DNA from: Pleurotus djamor
Lineage: Eukaryota > Basidiomycota > Agaricomycetes > Agaricales > Pleurotaceae
Direction: 5' to 3'
Assembly (NCBI GenBank): GCA_029747585.1
Contig: JAPEVF010001239.1
Coordinates: 1-12,028 of the forward strand
Length of the DNA stretch: 12,028 bases
Of the stretch, positions 1 through 7,973 are shown piece by piece. The translations under genes were made by a program, and so were the position numbers. Numbering within the stretch: the stretch's first letter is position 1; each line of letters starts with the position of its first letter. The notes beneath the pieces were generated by a model, which had not been told where the DNA came from, made no database searches, and saw only the letters and a list, made by a program, of their open reading frames with translations.

Positions 1-269
1 AACACCCCCGCCGCAACCTGCGTCCACCTCTTCGGTATAAGCGTCGGCAATATATGCCCCATTGCGGCGGAGAGCAAGGACATGAGGAGCAGAGAGGAAA
101 GTGCGCCGCAGAAAACGAGGAGACGCGGGTGGCGCATGGCGAGGATGGCGGCGATGAGGAAGGTTTTGTCGCCGATTTCGGAGAAGATGATCATGGTGAA
201 GGATTGGAGGAAGGCTTGTGTGGGGGATTCGGGCGTGCCAACGCTGGGGATGGGTGTTGACGACGACAT
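1..269 (-). CDS. GDT1: GDT1/UPF0016 (TMEM165-like) cation transporter, N-terminal part
   Basis: The first 89 residues are visible, starting at the ATG complementary to 267-269 and running off the window edge. After a Ser/Pro-rich leader of about 16 residues comes a hydrophobic segment carrying S-E-I-G-D-K-T, the E-x-G-D-(K/R)-(T/S) signature of the UPF0016/GDT1 family, followed by FLIAAILAMRHPR and a second hydrophobic segment ending in the region of PKRWTQVAAG. By family knowledge these are Golgi Ca2+/Mn2+ transporters (often proposed as cation/H+ antiporters) supporting glycosylation and cation tolerance; the acidic residue of the motif lies in the transport path. The leader is short and polar, so I see no classical signal peptide, unlike yeast Gdt1. 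The second copy of the motif expected in the C-terminal half lies outside the window. No intron is seen in this part. Family call is firm; substrate is inferred. Confidence 0.88.
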   Translation of the reverse strand, partial: MSSSTPIPSVGTPESPTQAFLQSFTMIIFSEIGDKTFLIAAILAMRHPRLLVFCGALSSLLLMSLLSAAMGHILPTLIPKRWTQVAAGV

Positions 270-625
270 GGTGTTTGAGTTTGAGTATTGGAGTATGGAG
301 GGGTGTGGATGTATGCGCGTGGTATTTGAGGTATTTGAGGGTACGCGTATGCGTGTTCAAACAGAAACCGCTCCAGAAGACGTGCCGGTGGTGCAAGCGA
401 AAACGAAGGTGGGAGATAAGGAAAATGAAAGGCTAAACATAGACTCTTTCTCTTCTCTTTTTCCGTTTGTCGTTTTCTCGTGGCGTTTTGCCCGGCTCGT
501 CGCGTAGCCCGTAGCGCGTACCGCGTAGACGTGGTGCAATGGGGAAGGGAGCACAAGGCGCAAGGTGCAAGGTAGCGGTTTTGGTTCCTCACTGAGGAAA
601 AGAAAAAGAAAAAGAAGCCGTCGCC

Positions 626-645
626 ACGTCAACGTCAACGTCAAC
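626..645. repeat. short tandem acgtca repeat
   Basis: Three consecutive acgtca units. The hexamer is also the half-site of ATF/CREB-type bZIP factors. It lies upstream of the GDT1 gene, about 360 bp from its start; a regulatory role is only a suggestion. Confidence 0.5.
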
Positions 646-678
646 CACAACCAAAAACGGGACTTTTCCCAAACCCGA

Positions 679-687
679 TTACGTCAT
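679..687. promoter_or_regulatory. CRE-like bZIP site (TTACGTCAT)
   Basis: ttacgtcat matches the variant ATF/CREB-type bZIP core TTACGTCA. It sits in the upstream spacer of GDT1, close to the acgtca repeats at 626-645. No experimental evidence; a match of this length can arise by chance. Confidence 0.3.
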
Positions 688-787
688 GTCATTGATCGAG
701 CGCTTAGTCTAAACGCCCAACGCTCACATCGTAGCCATATGGGAAAGACTGCCCCGGGCCTTGCAAGTGTCGTCAAGTTCATCCCAA

Positions 788-880
788 ATGGAGCCAGTGT
801 CGAGGCCTGACGTTGAGGAAGCAAAGGAGATCATCAAGCGGTACGAAAAGGCACGGTTCATCTACTTATGTTCGACCTGA
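788..880 (+). CDS. possible small ORF or first exon, unidentified
   Basis: A 30-codon frame begins at ATG 788 and ends with TGA at 878-880. The peptide has a helical, charged stretch (PDVEEAKEIIKRYEKARF) that reads like real protein rather than random sequence. The frame is also open for some 25 codons upstream of the ATG. A good donor-like GTAATG follows at about 888, and a second charged stretch (ETKLRQLQR) can be read near 935-960. This could be the 5' part of a small multi-exon gene or a decayed gene, but I could not build a continuous model because stops fall before the donor. I do not recognise the family. Confidence 0.22.
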   Translation: MEPVSRPDVEEAKEIIKRYEKARFIYLCST

Positions 881-1462
881 CGCTAAGGTAATGATTCATC
901 TGCACGTGTTGATGCTGTGAGGAGAGAGAGACCAAGCTGCGTCAACTCCAGAGACCACCGAGAAATTAGATTAAGTACGTGGTGACGCAAGTGGGGCTTA
1001 CTCTGGATGAAAAGCGAACAAACCTTCTGNTTTTTTTTTCAGTTTCAGTTTCTGGTTCAGGGGAAGGGGCAGGGGCAGGAAAGGAAAGGAGCATCTCCTA
1101 TTGACTTTGTCACGGATACTTACCATCTCTACTCTACTCTACTTATGGCTGTGTGACTCGTGATGGAAACACGTCTTCTAGCCAGTCAGTTGGACACTAT
1201 CCACACAAGATGAGGGATGTGACTCCCACAGGACTTACTGTAATTAACTCTGATTTATCCAAGCCCCACAAGTTGATTTATTCTTCCGTGGAGAGTACAC
1301 ATCATTCCCCTCCTACAGCCTCCAGTCCCAATGCCTACCATCTTAATCCTACCGCAGCGAAACCGCACACGATCCCAGCTTCTCCAGGTGAAACGCCTAA
1401 CACATAACACACACATCAGCATAAGCAACGGACACCTCTTGCTTTCCAATCTTTATCAACAC
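881..1462. other. non-coding stretch, low-complexity tracts
   Basis: No supported gene. It holds a T-run next to the n at 1030, a purine-rich tract (about 1060-1092), and a ctact microsatellite (about 1127-1144). Open frames here lack codon bias or recognisable motifs. It is the 3' flank of the glutathione S-transferase gene and could contain a short last exon of it. Confidence 0.5.
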
Positions 1463-1538
1463 TTATTTCAGAGTAGAGTTACTTACCTTATCGAACGTCT
1501 CACAGACAGACCCCCTCCCCGTCACCCTCCCCAAATAC

Positions 1539-2360
1539 TTACGCTCGATATTTCGCGAACGGCGGGGACGTCTGGACTTCCGTATGGGCTTTCACACCTT
1601 CGCCTTGAGGGAATGAACCCATGTTGAAATCTAGGAAAGCGTCGATGTCGAGGAACCATGCAGCAGTGATGGCGTCGGGGAGTGTGAACTTGTCTCCCAT
1701 CATAAATTTCCCTTTCGTGTTGTCTCTCGGGGAAGAAGCTCCATCCCTTCCTTCCTCCTTCTCCTCTTTCTCCTCCCCCTCTGCAACTTCCGCAACGTCA
1801 GGTAAGAACCGCTGAAACGATTCGATCTCCCTTATGATCCTCTCCGGCGCCCCCATCCTTAACATACAATCCAAGAATACCGGTTGAATCGTTGTCATCA
1901 CGACATTGGTGTAAAACCGCGCTTTCCCCCTCTCCATCGCATCACCAGGCAACAGTTTACCTCCGCCTTCACCTTCAGAGCCGATATCGTTGATGAACTC
2001 AACGATTGCCATACTCTCCGCGAGGTTACACGATTCAGTAGATAACTGGTCGGCGGGTGTTCGTGGTCCGTAAGTGATCACAGGTACTTTTTCGAGCGGG
2101 CTGATGGTTTTGAACCAAGGCGGTTTGGCGTAGAGATCGACTTCGTATCGCGTGTAAGGGATGTGGGATTTGCGGAGGGCGATTTCGACGTAATGCCCGA
2201 AAGGACTGCCCTATAAAATGTCTGGAGATGAGATAGTAGAGGTGAGGGAAGGAAGAAGAGGAGAGGAGAGGTAAGGAAGAAGAAGGGAGAGGAGAGGAGT
2301 GTGGAAATCAGAGACGCTACTTACTTTGTTGGTGTAGAGCGTAAGCTGGGGCGCGTCCAT
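1539..2360 (-). CDS. Glutathione S-transferase (two exons; C-terminus probably frameshifted)
   Basis: Exon 1 is complement(2325-2360), exon 2 complement(1539-2210), joined across a 114-nt GTAAGT...TATAG intron; 235 residues. The N-terminal thioredoxin-like fold opens with QLTLYTNK, then G13-S-P-F-G-H (position of the glutathione-contacting residue), V54-P55 as the cis-proline, and E77-S78, the glutathione gamma-glutamyl binding pair. The C-terminal helical domain follows (MERGKARFYTNVV... and FTLPDAITAAWFLDIDAFLDF, containing the T-x-x-D capping box). A Glu/Lys-rich insertion at about residues 153-169 is unusual and probably a surface loop. The protein should be a cytosolic detoxification enzyme conjugating glutathione to electrophiles. 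The frame stops after PPFAKYRA, but YLGRVTGRGSVCETFDK, a typical GST tail, is readable immediately downstream in another frame (complement 1463-1537). Hence a small indel, or a missed splice at the GTAAGT that overlaps the stop. Class within the GSTs not assigned. Confidence 0.87.
2221..2300. repeat. purine-rich (GGA/GAA) tract inside the GST intron
   Basis: Some 80 nt of almost uninterrupted purines on the plus strand (repeats of ggaga, gaagaa, gagga). Read from the gene it is a long pyrimidine tract filling most of the intron, unusually extended for a fungal intron. Confidence 0.7.
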
Positions 2361-2694
2361 TTGAGAGTATTCTGTCAGCTCTTACGGCTAACTTCAGGGC
2401 TTGATGTCTTTCAGCAACTCGCAAAACTGATGAAGTTCAAACCGTTTTTGAATCAGAGTTGGTTCTCTGATTTCCGGTGGGTTCGGGGTATAGAGTACTC
2501 TATCACTTTGGAGAGACCGAGGAATCGGTAATAGGAGACGCTGGATATAATATGGCTCTACACACGAGGATCCCTCATGGTGTAAAGCCTGAGTTGACGA
2601 AACGTCCTGGTTGGTGCCTCACACGGAGCGCCCATATTTGTGGCTTGAACCAAACCTCGACTCGACTTTGACTCAACGTCCCAGTAATACCCTA
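2361..2694. other. upstream region of GST, no gene seen
   Basis: Spacer containing the GST promoter. No frame here shows protein-like composition. An AT-rich stretch near 2547-2555 could serve as a distant TATA-like element for the minus strand, but it is about 190 bp from the start codon, so this is weak. Confidence 0.4.
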
Positions 2695-2714
2695 TATATT
2701 AGTACACTAATATA
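2695..2714. repeat. perfect inverted repeat, 9-bp arms with 2-bp spacer
   Basis: tatattagt, ac, actaatata: the arms are exact reverse complements. An outer pair, ccagta (2681-2686) and tactgg (2713-2718), extends it into a near-palindrome. It borders the tandem duplication that starts at 2727, so it may mark an element edge or a hairpin hot spot. Confidence 0.75.
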
Positions 2715-2726
2715 CTGGTACGTCCA

Positions 2727-3090
2727 GCGAAGCGTAGTGTAGTTGAGGTGGGTATTAAGCCTGCAATGTTAGTAACACTTTCCTGGATATAACCGCGAGA
2801 CGTGCAGTGATTATTCGCTGGTATAACGAGGGGGAGATTGGGGAGGCTTCGGTGTGTGGGTTGGTGACTAGCAACGGCTAATAGGACTGGCGAAGCGTAG
2901 TGAGTATCGGCGGCTATCAAGCATATGATGTTAGTGAAAATATCCTGGATACAACCGCGAGACGTACAGTGATTATTTGCTGGTACAACAAGGGCGGGAT
3001 TGGGAGGCTTCGGTGCGTGGGTTGGTGACCAAAGACGGATAAGTGCATGGGTTGAGCGTAGTGAGTATCCGCGGCTATTAGGCAACGAGG
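2727..3090. repeat. imperfect tandem duplication, period about 163 bp, two copies plus partial third
   Basis: Copy A starts at 2727 (gcgaagcgtagtg), copy B at 2890 with the same string, and a third start (gcgtagtgagtat) at 3056 runs for about 35 nt. The best-conserved block is tcctggat...ccgcgagacgt...gctggta at about 2781 and 2943, followed by aggcttcggtg.gtgggttggtga. Short open frames on the minus strand across this block repeat for the same reason and are not convincing genes. Confidence 0.85.
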
Positions 3091-3440
3091 CATCCCCAAC
3101 TCTAGGGCGCGTAAGTATTTTGAAGGGTTAGATCTAGTGAGACATCACGGCTATTGCCATGAAGGCCGCACCTACACTTGGTTGATTTGGTTGATACGTT
3201 GAAGTCCCCTGTGAGGTGCCTAAACCACCATCACTGTCTGGCTTTCGACATATGATACTACTGGCAGGAGTGAATCCTAGCTACTTGCTTATGCTTCTGA
3301 GAGACTCTGTGACCTATCAGTGACACAAGATCGCAATGTAGGTGGATTAATGTCCAATCTCTTGACAAACCCCACCAGATGAAGTAACTCATGACCATTT
3401 TTATTGGGAGGGAGAGCAGTTATATTTGGGTGGGGAGTAA
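3091..3440. other. non-coding stretch
   Basis: No gene, RNA or repeat recognised. It includes the 3' flank of the gene on the minus strand ending at 3441. Confidence 0.45.
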
Positions 3441-6208
3441 TTACGGAGTACTAGTACGAGCTCTCTTAGATGATGTAGCAACTAGGGCCGGAGACGTGCG
3501 TTTTGGTGCTCCCACATAAGACATGGAGCATAGAACCCACATTAAATCATCGATCGCCCGAGTAATTTCAGGATTAATACTACCCGTTGCTTTGATCCAC
3601 CAACCGAGGCCGACAATGACGCCGTAGACACCGTTGATGGAGCCCTTGCGAATTTCGGTCCAAATCAAGGAGGAAGGGCGGGTGAGTTGTCCATCTTCGG
3701 TTCGCCGTTCTTTCGGCTGCAATTCGGTGTACCAACGCCACCAGGACTTACCAAACGCCGCCGCGTTGTCGCTGCGAGGCTCGCTGTTGCGACATCCCCT
3801 GACCCAAATTCCCAGCTCTTTGGGATGGTGGGTTCCAGATAACATATGAGTGGGGAGCTAATAGATATTTATGAGAATCGGGACAAAGGAATTGAAGGGG
3901 GGTACATACCTTTCCTTCAAGGAAACCAAGACTTTTCTCGAACTCGACAAACAAGGCAATTACTCTGCACCAAACAGGGTCGGCACTGAGAGTTTCAAGA
4001 TAACAAACAGCGCTGGTGAGCCACTTTGGAGCGGAGGATAAGTTGGGCACCAGAACAGGAGGGGCCACTGTTGGGGGCAGTTCGGCTGGGTTGTCGACAT
4101 CCATTGCCAAGACATCAGGGACAGGGATGGTGCCGTCAATGGCCATGGGAGCCGTCTTTATCGGAGGCAGAGGTTGCGGGACTAGGGCTGGTGCCCGGGG
4201 GGAGGTTGATCACGGAGGTCTCGTTGTCATTGACCGAACCATGTCTACGGTGTCGTTGGCGATGTCGTTGGTATCAGTGACAGCATCGAGATCGGAGGCG
4301 TTGATGGGGGGGGCAATCGGAGTGACCGGGGTCTCTGCGACTTGCGGTGCCACGTTTAAGGGTTCGGTTGGAGCAAGAGTGGGGGTATTGGAACGTTCGT
4401 CTCTGTGTGCCAGTATTGATAACAAAGTCAATGATAATCAATGATAATTGAAAGACATAGAAGATTGGGGACTTACGGAGCAAGACGAGTAGATCGTCGT
4501 GAAGGGGCTTGCCCAACTTCTCTTGGCTTGCGAGGCGCACGGGTCTTGGCGTTGACGTTGAATTCAACGTAGTTGAGGTCCAGCTCAGCGAGAAGGGCCT
4601 GGTTGCGTGCGATGTTTGCTTGACGTGTGCGCTCGTAGTCTGAGATGTGGGGTACCGGCGGTAGGGAAGTGTTGATAGCGTCAATGTCGTTATCGCTGTC
4701 ATCGTTGCCGCTGTCGTTGCCGCTGTCGTGGTCGAGTGCATGGTCCGTGGTCAGGACTGGTTCAGCAGGAAGGACTGGTTCAGCAGGAAGGACCGGTTCG
4801 ACAACAGGGGCCGGTTCAGTGGAAGTGGCTGGGACCGGCGCGGGTTCATATTCATAGTTCCGAAGCTCCTCCGTTCCGGGTAGAGCTCGTTTTGCACGCT
4901 CAGCAGGGGCTGAAGGGAATCCAAGATAAGTAGGGCCCAATGTGGAAAAAACAAAACTCGACGCACGAAACACCAACCGAGCAAACTCAAAAAACTTGTT
5001 CTCAAAATCNTTCCCTGAGTTTCTTTTGGTATTGACCGAAATCACACCCAGTCATGGTAGAACCTTCAGTGACACTGAGCATATTTTGAGTGGGCGTATC
5101 GGGAAATCATGGAAATATTAACTACCTATACACAGCGATATTACCCCCTTGAGAAGGATCAGGCCCAGCGGTGACGATATAAGTGATAAACCCCGTTTGC
5201 TCGTGAATCTGCTGGCTCGCCTGTTGAATGGAGTAGGGAAGCGAAGCAAGAGACCTATTAGTAATGAATCAGTAGGATATATGTGAGGTCACTGATAAAT
5301 GCCGACATTACCTGCTCAACTGATCATTGAGGGTCGTTGGCTCACCGGCTGCGTCAGCCTTCTGTTGGTCGGGGTGGTTACGGACCACTTGCTTAACGTG
5401 GTCAGGCTGAACCTTGTAAAGCTCTCCACAAATTTCGTTACTGAAGCAGACCGGATGGCGTGGAACAGGGCCAGCGATGCCGGGGTTTTTCTGCCTCCAT
5501 CGCTCGGCCCATCGTGATTGGACAACTTGTTGAACGGTCATCCCATTGATAATGGGTGTGTTCCAGTAGACGCGGCCGAAGGTCTGGAACTCAGAGGGCC
5601 GACGTGAACGCTTCGATTGCTGGTTCAGGTTGAGGACTTGACGAGCATTTGCAGTAACGCGTGTTGCGTTGTTGAAGTAAGACTTGATCCGCTGCAAGGA
5701 TAGTAAGCGCACATCATTCCAAGTATATGAGGAATGAAATACTTACCTTTTCCACCATTCCTTCAGGTGCGATAGCTGTGGGGGGCCATTGGTGAAAGTA
5801 ATCTGCGAAAATACGCGCCCAAAAGTCTGCGAGGGTCTTGTTCTCCTGGCAGGCCCGGCACTCATTGACACGTGTCTTCAGCCAGTCCTTCTGCGACTCC
5901 GTAAACTTGAAGCCTGAGTTTTGAACCATCCACGCCTTGACAAGCTTCATCATCTAAGGGTCAGTATATAGATCAATTGACGCTCGTATGGAATGACTTA
6001 CATTCTCCACCGTAGAACACATCTCAACTGGGGAAGGGAAGCGTTCGAACCAGACATTGAAGAGTGTGGGCCAGTAAGCATCGAGCCCACCAGTGCTAAG
6101 GGCCTTGCGACAATCGGGGAGTTGGTCGGTGAGGAAAGATTTTTGGCGCTTCCCGAGAGTCCAAATGTGGACGGGTTCCTCAGGAGCAGACATCGTCGTT
6201 GTGGGCAT
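3441..6208 (-). CDS. Hypothetical protein, seven exons, W-rich C-terminal domain, one in-frame TGA
   Basis: Exons on the minus strand: 6208-6002, 5953-5747, 5691-5312, 5254-5126, 5074-4477, 4402-3910, 3857-3441. All six introns are 48-74 nt and GT-AG. Skipping the n at 5010, the phases close exactly to 810 codons. Exons 1-2 read like repeated helical modules (FLTDQLPDCRKAL; KDWLKTRVNECRACQ), exon 3 is basic and W-rich, exon 5 carries PVLPAE repeats and an Asp/Asn/Ser-rich acidic run, then a basic patch (RRSTRLAP). Exon 7 has the key signature, G-K-S-W-W-R-W-Y-x-x-L-Q-P-K near residues 710-720, then a hydrophobic W-rich stretch (GVIVGLGWWIKATG, DDLMWVLCSM) and a Lys/Arg/Ser tail. From general knowledge, proteins with this W-W-x-W-x-x-L-Q-P pattern are numerous and unannotated in Agaricomycetes. 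Function unknown; a TGA (complement 4210-4212, codon 571) interrupts exon 6, so it may be a pseudogene. Confidence 0.72.
4754..4789. repeat. 18-bp tandem repeat inside exon 5 of the W-rich gene
   Basis: Two exact 18-bp units (ggactggttcagcaggaa), followed by a degenerate partial third. In the minus-strand frame they encode the PVLPAE repeat, so length changes stay in frame. Confidence 0.85.
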
Positions 6209-6261
6209 AGCAAGGAAAGTGAATACGAGACACTACCATACCAGCCTTTCATAACTACCTC

Positions 6262-6269
6262 TTTAAATA
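6262..6269 (-). promoter_or_regulatory. TATA-like box for the W-rich gene
   Basis: tttaaata reads TATTTAAA on the minus strand, about 55-60 nt upstream of the ATG at 6208. Position and sequence suit a core promoter with a short leader; no other evidence. Confidence 0.4.
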
Positions 6270-6331
6270 CGCAGAAATTCTCAAAGTAATTTTGAAGTAA
6301 TTTATTATTTTTTGCGAAAGTATATGTGTTT

Positions 6332-6352
6332 AACGTTTAAAATTTTAACGTT
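6332..6352. repeat. AT-rich near-palindrome in the divergent promoter
   Basis: Two aacgtt hexamers flank an AT core (taaaatttta with one extra base), giving an imperfect 21-bp palindrome in the middle of the 259-bp spacer between the two divergent starts at 6208 and 6468. It could be a shared operator-like site or simply AT-rich spacer. Confidence 0.5.
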
Positions 6353-6467
6353 CGACCCCTAGGTCATTATTTGTATCTATTATGGACCAACATCGCGATT
6401 CCTAGCCCTGGCATCGTCCAGGCTAAAACCAACGCAATGTTCCTAACTTTCCCCCACCCCAAAAGTC

Positions 6468-7392
6468 ATGTCACTAACGGCTGGTGGTATGTTTCTTGAC
6501 CTCTTCGCATCCTTCAATACCTAGGGATGACTCTCTACAGATCCTAGTGACCGGAAAGGCCAACGATTTGCGCTCTCCGCGGATAGTGGAAGGTATATCC
6601 TACTTGTACGCCATCAGGGCGGATACCGCATCACGTACACCCCAAACCATGGTGAAGAAGCAAGCCTAGAAGACCTCATTGGAGAGATGTCTCTTGAACG
6701 GTGAGTAGCCTGTATTCTTTTGTTTCGCTGCCTCACAGTTGATTATCATGATCAAACAGAGATAACAGTATTGTTGTTGTCGAGTCCTCTGATGAGGAAG
6801 ATAGTAGCATCCTCCCAGACCCTCAAACTACCCCCTCCTCTTCGCACAACATGGCTAATATCACACCCCGCTCCACTGCTCGCTCTTCTCGTGGCTACCA
6901 CACTTCTCCAGAGTCAATCGCTTTCACTAACCGGTCTGGTCGTCTTCCTACCGCACACATATCCGAGCCCGAAACTTCTGAATCCTCAACCAATACATCA
7001 GTCGCTTTCCCCCTTCACCCAACCGCCCCTCCGTACAGCGGCCGTGGGCCAATTAATCCTGCTCACTATGCTGTTCCCCGTCATTTCTCAAGACGGTACC
7101 CCAAGCCTTGGTCTTCGCCCTCGAAGAATGAACGATGGTATGTCATCAAAGCTGGATTTGAAGTCGGTGTTTTCTGGGATACATGGTACGTCGCCTCTTC
7201 CACTGTCGTTGCCGCCAGCTTCGCTCATTTATACCATACAGGGATAAGGTGCAGCCTCTCGTCTGTCTCGAAGGGAAGGTGAATGGTTACGATGGTACCA
7301 TTTATAATAAGCGGGCATCCTTTAAGGAGGCAATTGAATTGTGGGGCCGTGGTGAGAATCACCGCATTAGCTACCCATTTCCACTCTCGTAG
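6468..7392 (+). CDS. RNase H1 N-terminal (viroplasmin/hybrid-binding) domain protein, no catalytic domain
   Basis: Four exons, 6468-6486, 6541-6700, 6760-7185 and 7242-7392, give 251 residues with exact phase closure; introns are 54, 59 and 56 nt. The C-terminal domain (about residues 184-236) reads WYVIKAGFEVGVFWDTW, then VQPLV, then Y-N-K-R-A-S-F-K-E-A. This is the W-Y-V...G-x-F-x-x-W-x-x-V-x-P-L-V...S-F-x-x-A pattern of the RNase H1 N-terminal domain (Caulimovirus VI/viroplasmin fold), which binds RNA-DNA hybrids or dsRNA in eukaryotic RNase H1. The upstream 180 residues are a compact start (residues 1-58), an acidic ESSDEED run, then Ser/Thr/Pro-rich disordered sequence. No RNase H catalytic domain follows: the frame ends in TAG at 7390-7392, 15 residues past the domain. 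It may bind RNA or hybrids without cutting. It is divergent from the W-rich gene and directly upstream of a KDZ transposase. Confidence 0.8.
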
Positions 7393-7973
7393 TCGATTCT
7401 CTCTTTCGATGTCACCAATCAGGCCTATATTCTACACTAGTTTTACTACCGTCCTGTATGTACCCTGTTGGTACCCCGAGAAGGGGAAATAATGTGCCTT
7501 GCGTACATGTGAATGGTCCCTTTCGTCGGAATCTATTACGCGACCTTGGGGCGGCAACCCTAACCTTAACAACATCCTCCTCGCCATTGCGAACAGCGAT
7601 CGCAAGCGAAGCAAGCACTTGGAGCCCACACAAGGACGCTAGAATACATCATTTTAGTGGGAGATTGTCCGATCTGTCAAAAACAACGCCGATAATTTAC
7701 AAATACTTAGCTCGGATACGACCATTGAACTTCAAAACTCAGTTCGAAGCATATCAACGCAGTACGTTCAGCATCCCTCAACACTTCTGTGACGTTCCTT
7801 TGGTCGACGGTGAAATACCCAAGATTATATACATGGTTGCAAATGGGCCCGTGTTTACATGGATTGTGCTTGTCGCCTTGTTTGTAACGACAGTATTTGC
7901 TGTGAGTTGGTCATACTACCTGATCGAGAATCTCAAAGGCACTTACGAAGTTGACGACCTGGTCTTTAATGCC
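7393..7973 (+). other. spacer between the RNase H1-domain gene and the KDZ transposase, with an unexplained open frame
   Basis: The KDZ reading frame is open upstream to an ATG at 7458. The part at 7833-7973 would encode a Met followed by a strongly hydrophobic stretch (FTWIVLVALFVTTVFAV), a plausible single membrane segment, which is foreign to KDZ transposases. The stretch is either the leader and promoter of the transposase with an open frame by chance, or a real N-terminal extension. No splice model or known domain supports a separate gene. Confidence 0.35.

Noticed and set aside
54..507. Plus-strand open frames over the left end
   Set aside because: They are antisense shadows of the GDT1 coding sequence (minus strand), which carries the family signature; their translations have no recognisable features.
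1153..1407. Open frame of 84 codons
   Set aside because: Composition is random-looking, with no motif, no splice partners and no neighbour support.
2699..3099. Minus-strand ORFs with internally repeated peptide
   Set aside because: The repetition follows from the 163-bp DNA duplication; the indels between copies are not multiples of three and there is no domain.
4181..4212. GT-AG pair that could remove the TGA in exon 6
   Set aside because: It would be a 32-nt intron, shorter than any other here, and it shifts the frame.
4016..4444. Plus-strand ORF rich in Gly/Ser/Val
   Set aside because: It is antisense to exon 6 of the W-rich gene, whose frame and splice phases are consistent over seven exons.
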